From an uncultured Collinsella sp. (GTDB lineage Bacteria > Actinomycetota > Coriobacteriia > Coriobacteriales > Coriobacteriaceae): a stretch of 9,158 nt of DNA. Location of the stretch: NCBI GenBank assembly GCA_902476475.1, contig CABSDO010000082.1, forward strand, positions 1 to 9,158, read 5' to 3'. This document shows, in pieces, positions 1 to 5,826 of the stretch (within the stretch, counting starts at the first letter, position 1; each line of letters opens with the position of its first letter). The notes below the pieces were generated by a model. It had not been told where the DNA came from and did no database searches. It saw only the letters and a program-made list of their open reading frames with translations. A program made the position numbers and the translations under genes.

Positions 1-345
1 AGAGACCAGGCCGTCGGCGTCGCCCATCTTGACCATCATGGTGCCAAAGTAGGTGGCGTCCATCACCTGGGCGCGAGCCTGCTCGATGGTGACGCCCTTC
101 TTGGCGCGGAGCTCGGCAAACTTCTGCGCGTACTCCTCGTGCTTCTCGGCATTGCGCGGGTCGATGACGGTAGCGCCGGGAACGTTGATCTCGTCGGGGT
201 TGCCCAGGATGACGATCTTTGCCAGGCCCTCCTCGATGATCTTGGTGGCTGCGACGATGGTGCGCGGATCCTCCCCCTCGGGCAGGACGATCGTCTTAAG
301 GTCGGCCTTGGCGGCAGACTTCATACGGTTTAGGAAATCGCTCAT
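1..345 (-). CDS. pta: Phosphate acetyltransferase, N-terminal part (runs off the left edge)
   Basis: Pta converts acetyl-CoA and phosphate to acetyl phosphate and CoA in the cytoplasm; with acetate kinase it makes ATP and acetate during fermentation. The visible 115 codons begin MSDFLNRMKSAAKADLK and carry the family's N-terminal signature TIVLPEGEDPRT near residues 18-29, then VILGNPDEI and, near the cut, YFGTMMVKMGDADGLV, which is typical of the phosphotransacetylase (PTA_PTB) fold. A full Pta of this short type has about 330 residues, so roughly two thirds lie outside the window. The ATG at 343-345 follows an AAGGAG (350-355) at 4-base spacing, which fixes the start. The gene is transcribed away from glf. 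A hairpin lies in its leader at 398-420 and a possible -10 at 473-478. A phosphate butyryltransferase relative is possible but less likely. Confidence 0.9.
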   Translation of the reverse strand, partial: MSDFLNRMKSAAKADLKTIVLPEGEDPRTIVAATKIIEEGLAKIVILGNPDEINVPGATVIDPRNAEKHEEYAQKFAELRAKKGVTIEQARAQVMDATYFGTMMVKMGDADGLVS

Positions 346-397
346 GTTACTCCTTACAAGCGTTTCGCTAAGCTCCAGGCGCCCGGCTGTTCACGAA

Positions 398-420
398 TAA
401 ACCCGCTGCTAGCGGGTTTA
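398..420. terminator. 10-bp hairpin in the pta leader, possible attenuator
   Basis: TAAACCCGCT (398-407) pairs perfectly with AGCGGGTTTA (411-420) around the loop GCT. Stem and loop size look like a factor-independent terminator, but the spacer sits between two divergent genes, so no gene end needs it. Read on the minus strand it lies 53 bases upstream of the pta ATG and is followed by TTCG rather than a clean T-run. It could be an attenuator in the pta leader or a small repeat; the sequence alone does not decide. Confidence 0.45.
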
Positions 421-472
421 CCTTTCAATTATGTACGCCGCGGTGCTTGAGCTTTCCTTGTGTGGCAAGCTC

Positions 473-498
473 ATTATAGGACGCATTAGCGCTATAAT
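473..498. promoter_or_regulatory. Dyad with back-to-back TATAAT boxes, candidate divergent promoters for pta and glf
   Basis: ATTATAG (473-479) and CTATAAT (492-498) form an inverted repeat with a 12-base centre. It places a perfect TATAAT at 493-498 on the plus strand (toward glf, about 80 bases before its ATG) and another at 473-478 on the minus strand (toward pta). Neither has a good TTGACA at 16-18 bases, so both would be weak or activator-dependent if real. A second inverted repeat, TGAGCTT (448-454) with AAGCTCA (467-473), lies beside it and could be a binding site. Confidence 0.35.
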
Positions 499-576
499 CG
501 CTCTGATAAATATGTCTCGAAGAATGTTCGAGAAAAGCCCAGCTAACGAGCCCGTGGCTTTTGACAAGGAGTATCG

Positions 577-1779
577 ATGCAGATTACCTCAGGCCTGGCT
601 GAAGGCTTTAACGCCGGCGCGTACGACATGATTGTCGTCGGTGCTGGATATGCCGGTGCCGTTTGCGCCCGCCGTCTTGCCGAGACCATCGGCTATCGTG
701 TTGCCGTTTTGGAGCGCCGTAGCCACATTGCGGGCAATGCCTATGACTGCACTGACGAGGCCGGAATCCTGATCCACGAGTACGGTCCGCATATCTATCA
801 CACCTTTAACGAGCGCGTGCACAATTTCCTGTCGCGCTTTACCAAGTGGACGGATTATCAGCACAAGGTGCTCGCCAACATCAACGGTACCCTTATGCCC
901 GTGCCCTTCAACCATGCGAGTCTCAAGCTCGCCTTTGGTGACGAGCGCGGCGAGGAGCTGTATCAGAAGCTCGTGGAGACCTTTGGCAAGGATGTCAAGG
1001 TGCCCATTATGGAGCTGCGTAAGAAGAACGACCCGGATCTTGCCGAGGTCGCCGATTACGTCTACGAGAATGTCTTTTTGCATTACACCATGAAGCAGTG
1101 GGGCCAGACGCCCGATCAGATCGACCCCTCGATCACCGGCCGCGTTCCCGTCTTTGTGGGCGATGATGACCGCTACTTCCCGCAAGCTCCCTTCCAGGGC
1201 ATGCCGCAGGAGGGCTATACCGCACTGTTCGAGCACATGCTCGACCACGATCTGATTGATGTGTTATGCGACGTGGACGCCCGCGACCTCTTCGAGATTG
1301 ACGAGACCACCGTCAAGATCGACGGCAAGGTCTATGGCGGCGAGATTGTCTATACCGGTCCGCTCGATGAGCTGTTCAACCTCGACTTGGGTGCGTTGCC
1401 GTACCGCACGCTCGATATGAAGTTTGAGACGCTCGATATGGACCAGTTCCAGCCCGTGGGCACCGTCAACTACACCACGAGCGAGGACTACACGCGCATT
1501 ACCGAGTTCAAGAACATGACCGGTCAGATCCTGCCCGGCAAGACCACCATCATGAAGGAGTATTCCAAGGCCTATACGCCCGGCTCGGGCGAGACGCCGT
1601 ACTACGCCATTCTTGAGCCCGAGAACCGTGAGCTCTATGAGCGCTATCTTGAGCGCGTCCAGAACCTGACGAACTTCCACCCGGTGGGTCGTCTGGCCGA
1701 GTATCGTTACTACGATATGGACGCCGTGACCAATTCCGCCCTCGATCTTTCGGATGAGATTATCGCCTGCCATGCATAA
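577..1779 (+). CDS. glf: UDP-galactopyranose mutase
   Basis: This cytoplasmic flavoenzyme interconverts UDP-galactopyranose and UDP-galactofuranose, the donor for galactofuranose-containing surface polysaccharides. The 400-residue product begins with an FAD-binding Rossmann motif, IVVGAGYAGAVCARRLAE (residues 19-36, GxGxxG at G22/G24/G27). Then come the mutase signatures HEYGPHIYHT (67-76), the W165 region TMKQWGQTPDQI, YTRITEFKN (305-313, with the arginine expected to bind the sugar-nucleotide diphosphate) and the C-terminal GRLAEYRYYDMD (371-382). Length fits the bacterial family (about 370-400). The ATG at 577 has an AAGGAG at 566-571, which supports this start although it adds about 15 residues before the usual start of the fold; ATG 628 is the alternative. 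The last 8 bases overlap the next gene, indicating one operon. Confidence 0.95.
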   Translation: MQITSGLAEGFNAGAYDMIVVGAGYAGAVCARRLAETIGYRVAVLERRSHIAGNAYDCTDEAGILIHEYGPHIYHTFNERVHNFLSRFTKWTDYQHKVLANINGTLMPVPFNHASLKLAFGDERGEELYQKLVETFGKDVKVPIMELRKKNDPDLAEVADYVYENVFLHYTMKQWGQTPDQIDPSITGRVPVFVGDDDRYFPQAPFQGMPQEGYTALFEHMLDHDLIDVLCDVDARDLFEIDETTVKIDGKVYGGEIVYTGPLDELFNLDLGALPYRTLDMKFETLDMDQFQPVGTVNYTTSEDYTRITEFKNMTGQILPGKTTIMKEYSKAYTPGSGETPYYAILEPENRELYERYLERVQNLTNFHPVGRLAEYRYYDMDAVTNSALDLSDEIIACHA

Positions 1780-2803
1780 AGTCATAACATTCGGTATTCC
1801 CTCGTATAACGCCGCCAAGGACATGGACCATTGCATCACCTCCATCTTGGAGGGGAGCAATTACGCCACCGATATCGAGATTATCGTGGTGGACGACGGC
1901 TCCAAGGACGAGACGGCCGATAAGGCCGATGAGTGGGAGGCACGTTATCCCGGTATCATTCGCGCGGTACACCAGGAGAACGGTGGCCACGGTATTGCCG
2001 TCCTTTCGGGTCTGCGCGAAGCACAGGGCACCTACTACAAGGTTGTCGACTCGGATGACTGGCTCGACGCTGCGGCTCTTTCGACCATGCTGTCGATTCT
2101 GCGTGGCTTTGAAGAGCGCGATCAGCGCGTTGACCTGTTTATCTCGAACTACGTGTACGAGAAGGTTTACGAGGGCACGCATACCGCTATTGGCTACAAA
2201 TTTGCCCTGCCGCGCAAGAAGATCTTTTCCTGGGATCAGATCGGTCATTTCCGCCTGGACCAGAACCTACTCATGCACAGCCTGTGCTATCGCACGGATG
2301 TGCTGCGCGAGTCCAACCTTCCCATGCCGCCGCACACGTTCTATGTGGACAACATCTACGCCTACGTGCCGCTGCCGCGTTGCAAGACCATGTACTACGC
2401 CGACATCGACCTCTACCGCTACTTTATCGGTCGCGAGGGCCAGAGCGTCAACGAGGCAACGATGGTCAAGCGTCTGGACCAGCAGTTCCGTGTTACGCGT
2501 ATCATGATGGAGTCGAACCACTTGTACAGCGATGTTGGGTCGTCGCGCCTGCGTTCGTACATGATGGGCTACTTCACCATGATGATGGCGATCTGCTCGG
2601 TGCTTACCAAGCTTTCCGAGGAAGATTGCGCCGACGAGCGCCTAAAGACGCTGTGGAATGATTTGAAGGCCTATGACGAGCGCATGTATCGTCGTGCCCG
2701 CTACGGCGTGGTCGGGTTCTTCACCAATCTGCGCGGTCGTGCCGGTGACAAAACCACACTCGGCCTATACCGTCTTGCCTCAAAGATCTTCAAATTCAAC
2801 TAG
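1772..2803 (+). CDS. Family 2 glycosyltransferase, likely for a surface glycan
   Basis: A 343-residue inverting GT-A glycosyltransferase. The N-terminus ITFGIPSYNAA is the classic GT2 opening, DDGS (residues 41-44) binds the nucleotide, and DSDDW (93-97) is the metal-binding DxD. FYVDNIYAY and YRYFIGREGQSVN further on are typical of GT2 enzymes acting on cell-wall or capsular polysaccharides. No transmembrane segment is evident. I chose the ATG at 1772 (MHKVITFGIP), which overlaps the glf stop by 8 bases; the in-frame ATG at 1754 adds six residues not typical of the fold. Neither has a strong Shine-Dalgarno, so translation is probably coupled to glf. Pairing with glf suggests a galactofuranosyltransferase or an enzyme of the same glycan; acceptor and donor cannot be read from sequence. 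The last codons (KIFKFN) are part of a 16-bp inverted repeat with the spacer. Confidence 0.88.
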   Translation: MHKVITFGIPSYNAAKDMDHCITSILEGSNYATDIEIIVVDDGSKDETADKADEWEARYPGIIRAVHQENGGHGIAVLSGLREAQGTYYKVVDSDDWLDAAALSTMLSILRGFEERDQRVDLFISNYVYEKVYEGTHTAIGYKFALPRKKIFSWDQIGHFRLDQNLLMHSLCYRTDVLRESNLPMPPHTFYVDNIYAYVPLPRCKTMYYADIDLYRYFIGREGQSVNEATMVKRLDQQFRVTRIMMESNHLYSDVGSSRLRSYMMGYFTMMMAICSVLTKLSEEDCADERLKTLWNDLKAYDERMYRRARYGVVGFFTNLRGRAGDKTTLGLYRLASKIFKFN

Positions 2804-2991
2804 CTGCTGAGTATTCGTTGCTGATAGGTTGACTGGGCCCCTTGGCCTTTAGTTTGCTACTGCGAACAGTCCTGCTCGCACGGAAAGCACATTTAGTGCT
2901 TTCCGGCTCGTGCGGAACTTGTATCAAACTAAAGGCCAAGGGGCCTCTGCAATAAGAATCGATTGTCAGGCTGCCTGAATTTGAAGATCTT
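2783..2991. repeat. Outer 16-bp inverted repeat joining the GT2 gene end to the spacer
   Basis: AAGATCTTCAAATTCA (2783-2798), which encodes the end of the GT2 protein, is the exact reverse complement of TGAATTTGAAGATCTT (2976-2991). The pair encloses the first large hairpin (2836-2945). Between the layers, short complementary blocks continue (AGC 2802-2804 with GCT 2970-2972, CTGA 2807-2810 with TCAG 2966-2969, ATTC with GAAT, TTGC with GCAA), so 2783-2991 can be drawn as one imperfect hairpin of about 209 nt. Confidence 0.7.
2836..2945 (-). repeat. Large nested hairpin element, copy 1 (core on minus strand)
   Basis: A perfect 20-bp outer stem (2836-2855 with 2926-2945) encloses a 70-base inner region. 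Inside, CGCAC (2877-2881) pairs with GTGCG (2910-2914), and GGAAAGCAC (2882-2890) pairs with GTGCTTTCC (2896-2904) around the loop ATTTA. The reverse complement of the core begins AGTTCCGCACGAGCC and ends GTGCGAGCAGGACTGT, nearly identical to copy 2 at 3073-3126. The element lies just after the GT2 stop in a spacer between convergent genes. No T-run follows either arm, so it is not a textbook terminator, though such a stable stem may stop transcription or protect 3' ends. No transposase gene is linked. Confidence 0.85.
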
Positions 2992-3038
2992 AGACGCGCG
3001 GTACACAGGGGCCTGGGCTGAAAAGATTTTGGTTGGTA

Positions 3039-3163
3039 GGTTGCCCGGTGGGTCTTGGTTATGTTTGTCGCGAGTTCCGCACGAGCCGAAGAGCACTTAA
3101 TGTGCTCTTCGTGCGAGCCAGGACTGTAGAGCAGCAAACATAACCAAGGCCCACCGGGCAACC
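3039..3163 (+). repeat. Large nested hairpin element, copy 2 (core on plus strand)
   Basis: A 29-bp outer stem (3039-3067 with 3135-3163; one G-T wobble, T3053 with G3149, no mismatch) encloses the same core as copy 1, here on the plus strand. AGTTC (3073-3077) can pair with GGACT (3121-3125), CGCAC (3078-3082) with GTGCG (3111-3115), and GAAGAGCAC (3088-3096) with GTGCTCTTC (3102-3110) around TTAAT; GAGCC (3083-3087) is a 5' bulge. The outer stem is unrelated in sequence to that of copy 1. It ends 12 bases from the stop codon of the convergent peptidase gene. Confidence 0.88.
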
Positions 3164-3175
3164 GGACGAGCTAGT

Positions 3176-4177
3176 TTACTTCGCGGCGCCGGGGATGCCG
3201 TGGGAGGTTTTGGCGGTTTTGGCTCCGTTTACGATGGCGGTTTGCAAAGCCCTTACGGCGAGCATGCCCAGCAGGTCTAGGGGAACGGCGGCGCTTGCCT
3301 GGGCGCCCAGTTTGCCGCTGGCGAGGGTGTAGATGGTGTCGCCGTCGTTGGTGGTGTGCGTGGGACGGATGGCGTGTGCGTAGGCGTCTGCGGCCATTTG
3401 GGAGACCTTGGTGGCCTGGGCCTTAGTGAGCTCCATGTTGGTGACGATGCAACTGATGGTGGTGTTGGTGCGGTCGAGCGGCATCTGCATGGATCCGGCG
3501 GCGGCAAAGGCTGCGAGTTCCATATCGACGATTTGGTCGCTATCGGCTGAGGCGCGCATGCCGGCGACCCACTCGCCGGTGAGGGGGTCGACAACGTTGC
3601 CGCAGGCGTTGACCGAAACCACGGCGCCTACCTTAACGGGACCGAGTGCCACGGCGGCAGTGCCAAGGCCGGCCTTCATGCAGGTGGCAGGGCCCATGAG
3701 CTTACCTACGGTGGCACCGGTGCCGGCGCCCACATTGCCTTGCTCGAGCGTGGTGGGGGTGTTGTCGAGTGCCTCGCGCACGGCGGCGATGCCGGCCTCT
3801 ATGTCGGGGCGTACGGTGGGGTCGCCAAAGGCAAGGTCGAAGATACAGCTGGAGCACACGATGGGCACCTGCGTGGGGCCGACGGGCAGACCAATGCCGC
3901 GGCTCTCGAGTTCGCGAGCGACGCCGCTTGCAGCCTCGAGGCCAAAGGCCGATCCGCCCGAAAGGCAGACGGCGTGAACCTTGTCGACGGTGTTCTCGGG
4001 TCGCAGCAGGTCGGTTTCGCGCGATGCTGGAGCACCGCCGCGAACGTCAACGCCGCCGGTGGCACCCTCGGGCGCCACGATTACGGTGCAGCCGGTGCCA
4101 GCCTCCTCGTCCGTATAGTTGCCAAAGCAAAAGCCATCGACATTGCAAACATCGATGGCTTCGAGCAGTGTGTCCAT
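3176..4177 (-). CDS. P1-family (DmpA/NylC-type) self-processing peptidase or amidohydrolase
   Basis: A 333-residue member of the Ntn-like P1/S58 family (aminopeptidase DmpA, 6-aminohexanoate-oligomer hydrolase NylC). These proteins cut themselves in two, and the new N-terminal Ser or Thr becomes the nucleophile. Visible are GNYTDEEAGTGCTVIVAPEGA (residues 19-39), the glycine-rich CLSGGSAFGLEAASGV (71-86), GNVGAGTGATVGK (147-159), and DRTNTTISCIVTN (235-247). By analogy with NylC the likely cleavage point is N238/T239. It is rich in Cys (for example C11, C17, C30, C71, C108, C111). The start is ATG 4175-4177, with AGGAG at 4183-4187; the longer reading to 4420 is an unrelated overlap with maf. 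Substrate cannot be predicted. No signal peptide is seen, so it is probably cytoplasmic. It follows maf by 100 bases. Confidence 0.85.
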   Translation of the reverse strand: MDTLLEAIDVCNVDGFCFGNYTDEEAGTGCTVIVAPEGATGGVDVRGGAPASRETDLLRPENTVDKVHAVCLSGGSAFGLEAASGVARELESRGIGLPVGPTQVPIVCSSCIFDLAFGDPTVRPDIEAGIAAVREALDNTPTTLEQGNVGAGTGATVGKLMGPATCMKAGLGTAAVALGPVKVGAVVSVNACGNVVDPLTGEWVAGMRASADSDQIVDMELAAFAAAGSMQMPLDRTNTTISCIVTNMELTKAQATKVSQMAADAYAHAIRPTHTTNDGDTIYTLASGKLGAQASAAVPLDLLGMLAVRALQTAIVNGAKTAKTSHGIPGAAK

Positions 4178-4199
4178 GTTTTCTCCTATCGGTTTTCCG

Positions 4200-4216
4200 C
4201 CGGGCCTTATGCCCGG
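4200..4216. repeat. GC-rich hairpin in the peptidase leader
   Basis: CCGGGC (4200-4205) pairs with GCCCGG (4211-4216) around CTTAT. It lies 13 bases upstream of the AGGAG of the P1 peptidase gene. It is too far to cover that site and has no T-run, so its role, if any, is unknown. CCGTAC (4224-4229) and GTACGG (4231-4236) next to it are also self-complementary. Confidence 0.35.
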
Positions 4217-4246
4217 TCGGGATCCGTACGGTACGGCAAAATTGTA

Positions 4247-4269
4247 GGCGCTGGGGGATAACCAGCGCC
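4247..4269 (-). terminator. Weak candidate terminator after maf
   Basis: GGCGCTGG (4247-4254) pairs with CCAGCGCC (4262-4269) with a 7-base loop. On the minus strand it starts 9 bases after the maf stop and is followed, after TACAA, by a short TTTT (4240-4243 region). The stem is good but the T-run is short and displaced, so it may let part of the transcription continue into the peptidase gene. Confidence 0.45.
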
Positions 4270-4277
4270 AGATGCAA

Positions 4278-4859
4278 TTACGAGAGTTTTTGAATCGCGC
4301 GTGCGACGCGAGCGATGGGCAAGCCCACCACGTTGTAGAAGTCACCCGAAATATCGTGCACAAGCATGCGGCCGCCTGTGCCTTGGATGCCGTAGGCGCC
4401 GGCCTTGTCCATGGGCTCACCCGAGGCGACGTAGTGCTCGATCTGCTCGTCGGTGAGCTCGTAGAACGTCACGTCGGTCACATCGACAAAGGACAGGCTC
4501 TCGGCGGCATGCGGGGCGGCCGTATCGCCTGCCTTAACGATGCAGACGCCGGTTGCGACCTGGTGCGTGCGGCCCGAAAGCTCACGGAGCATCGTGCGCG
4601 CCTCGTCCTCGGTTGCCGGCTTGCCCAGAATCTTGCCGTCAAAGGTGACGATGGTGTCGGCCGCGACCGTCAGCTCATTGGGCTCGGCATGCTCGGCGGC
4701 AACGGCGGCGGCTTTTGCGCGTGCCAAGCGTTCAACGAGCGTGAGCGGGGCCTCGCCGTCAAACGGCGTTTCGTCGATATCCGCGGGAATCACGCGAATG
4801 TTGTAGCCTGCCTCGCGCATCAGCTCTATGCGGCGCGGTGATTGCGAAGCCAAAATCAT
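4278..4859 (-). CDS. maf: Maf-like nucleoside triphosphate pyrophosphatase
   Basis: Maf proteins hydrolyse nucleoside triphosphates, often dTTP, UTP or modified pyrimidine nucleotides, to the monophosphate and pyrophosphate, and are linked to nucleotide clean-up and septum inhibition. The 193-residue protein has the full family set: SQSPRRIEL (residues 5-13), AADTIV (66-71, acidic D68), SGRTHQVATGV (95-105) and GEPMDKAGAYGIQG (147-160). The lysine in MDKAGAY and the glutamine in GIQG point to the dTTP/UTP-type (YhdE-like) rather than the YceF-like subgroup; that subgroup call is by family knowledge. Its ATG overlaps the TGA of the DJ-1 gene (ATGA at 4856-4859), so it is translationally coupled and co-transcribed. 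A weak terminator follows. Confidence 0.93.
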   Translation of the reverse strand: MILASQSPRRIELMREAGYNIRVIPADIDETPFDGEAPLTLVERLARAKAAAVAAEHAEPNELTVAADTIVTFDGKILGKPATEDEARTMLRELSGRTHQVATGVCIVKAGDTAAPHAAESLSFVDVTDVTFYELTDEQIEHYVASGEPMDKAGAYGIQGTGGRMLVHDISGDFYNVVGLPIARVARAIQKLS

Positions 4860-5398
4860 AGCTGAATGCCCTCGGCAACCTTCTCGACGGCCTTGTCGCC
4901 GGCGAGCGTGCGCAGCAGCTCCAATGCAAAGGGGAGTGACTGTGCCATGCCGCTGGCAGTGATGATGTTGCCGTCTTGCGTGACCTTCTCGCCGGTATAG
5001 GCGCCTTCGGGAAAGCTTTTCTCAAAGCCAGGGAAGCACGTGGCGTGGCGCCCCTCGAGCAGGTCGAGCTCGCCCAGGATAAACGGGGCGGCGCAGATGG
5101 CGGCGACGTGCTTGGTCGCGGCGAACTCGCAGACCACGTCGCAGACGCGCTGATCGGCGCGCAGGTTGGTGGCACCGGGTAGGCCGCCGGGCAGCACGAC
5201 GCAGTCGTACTCGTCAAAGTTGATCTCATCAAAGAGTGCATCGCAGGTCACGGGGATTTGCAGCGAGCTTACGACCTCACGCGTGGGCATGATCGAGACG
5301 AGTGTGGCACGCACGCCGCCGCGACGCATGACATCGACCATAGTCAGGCATTCAATCGTTTCAAAGCCATCGGCGGCAAGAACGGCAACGCTGGGCAT
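4856..5398 (-). CDS. DJ-1/PfpI family protein (YajL-like)
   Basis: A 180-residue protein of the DJ-1/ThiJ/PfpI fold, a family of cytoplasmic stress proteins with chaperone or glyoxalase-like activities. It opens PSVAVLAADGFETIECLTMVD, with Glu13 at the place of DJ-1 Glu18. VVLPGGLPGA (67-76) forms the oxyanion part, and the nucleophile elbow AAICAAPFILGE (99-110) carries Cys102, equivalent to DJ-1 Cys106. ITASGMAQSLPFALELL near the end is also typical. I chose the ATG at 5396-5398 because AAAGGAA lies 5 bases before it (5404-5410); ATGs at 5413 and 5422 lie upstream of or beside that site and would add 5 or 8 residues. It is the first gene of a minus-strand unit with maf, with a good candidate promoter at 5435-5463. 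Exact activity cannot be assigned. Confidence 0.9.
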   Translation of the reverse strand: MPSVAVLAADGFETIECLTMVDVMRRGGVRATLVSIMPTREVVSSLQIPVTCDALFDEINFDEYDCVVLPGGLPGATNLRADQRVCDVVCEFAATKHVAAICAAPFILGELDLLEGRHATCFPGFEKSFPEGAYTGEKVTQDGNIITASGMAQSLPFALELLRTLAGDKAVEKVAEGIQL

Positions 5399-5434
5399 GA
5401 GGGTTCCTTTCATAGGCGGCATACAATTAGCCGT

Positions 5435-5463
5435 CTTATACCCCGAAGACCTCCGCTTGCCAC
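5435..5463 (-). promoter_or_regulatory. Candidate promoter for the DJ-1/maf unit
   Basis: On the minus strand GTGGCA (5458-5463, four of six bases of TTGACA) is followed after exactly 17 bases by TATAAG (5435-5440, five of six bases of TATAAT). The -10 lies 36 bases upstream of the chosen start at 5398, a normal short leader. The leader contains nothing else recognisable. Confidence 0.5.
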
Positions 5464-5532
5464 GCTCGATTTCCCAATGTTTAAAATAGCCCCGTCCGAA
5501 TTAGCTATCCTCACCCATCCTCAACAATTTCA

Positions 5533-5577
5533 ATCTGTAACATCTAGACCCACTTTTGACCCCTAACTGTTACAGAT
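5533..5577 (+). repeat. 45-base palindromic repeat, copy 1
   Basis: ATCTGTAACA (5533-5542) is the exact reverse complement of TGTTACAGAT (5568-5577); the centre is 25 bases and includes AGACCC and TTTTG. The right arm continues CAAGAC, a flank shared with copy 2. It lies in the spacer between the divergent DJ-1 and permease genes. Confidence 0.85.
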
Positions 5578-5613
5578 CAAGACAAACGGAAACCGCACCG
5601 ACAAAACGTCTAA

Positions 5614-5658
5614 ATCTGTAACATCTACGGACCAAAACCGGGTCTTACTGTTACAGAT
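5614..5658 (-). repeat. 45-base palindromic repeat, copy 2 (inverted centre)
   Basis: The same 10-base arms (5614-5623 and 5649-5658) with a centre of the same length, 25 bases, begin 81 bases after copy 1. Read on the minus strand the middle of the centre (GACCCGGTTTTGG...) aligns with copy 1 far better than on the plus strand, so I treat it as the inverted copy. Three of the four arms extend to a 16-base half-site, TGTTACAGAT followed by C/T, any base, AGAC. Confidence 0.85.
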
Positions 5659-5681
5659 CGAGACAGTCCCCAACAGCACCG

Positions 5682-5716
5682 CCCCGTTCGGGGAACGACC
5701 GCCACAGGTACGGCGG
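5682..5716. repeat. Short GC hairpins and T-runs ahead of the permease leader
   Basis: CCCC (5682-5685) pairs with GGGG (5690-5693), and CCGCC (5699-5703) pairs with GGCGG (5712-5716). T-runs follow at 5729-5734 and 5741-5746, but 12 or more bases after the second stem, which is too far for a standard terminator. I see no gene here on either strand. Confidence 0.3.
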
Positions 5717-5747
5717 GCAGAGGCTCACTTTTTTCCTCGGTTTTTTC

Positions 5748-5777
5748 TTGACGGCATCTCACCTGTTGTAGTACCTT
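5748..5777 (+). promoter_or_regulatory. Possible plus-strand promoter ahead of the leader terminator
   Basis: TTGACG (5748-5753) matches the -35 consensus at five of six bases. The best -10 candidates 15-18 bases on, TAGTAC (5769-5774) or TACCTT (5772-5777), match only three of six. A promoter here would make a short leader that runs into the terminator at 5827-5862. A second weak candidate after that terminator is TTGGCA (5867-5872) with TACCAG (5890-5895) at 17-base spacing. Confidence 0.3.
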
Positions 5778-5826
5778 GTCTCCGTCTAAAAACGCGTGGA
5801 CTTTTCTGGGCGCTAGCCACCTTTTT

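Noticed and set aside
2796..3161. 121-codon minus-strand reading frame in the convergent spacer
   Set aside because: It is made almost wholly of the two hairpin arms and cores, has no recognisable domain and no ribosome site, and runs over the GT2 stop.
2836..3163. Insertion sequence or transposon with terminal inverted repeats
   Set aside because: No transposase is present and the outer arms of the two units are unrelated, so they are not the two ends of one element.
4178..4420. 81-codon upstream extension of the P1 peptidase frame
   Set aside because: It overlaps maf, passes through the weak terminator, and ATG 4177 has its own AGGAG and the family start.
5533..5658. CRISPR array made of the ATCTGTAACA repeats
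   Set aside because: Only two units, each internally palindromic, with irregular spacing and no cas genes.
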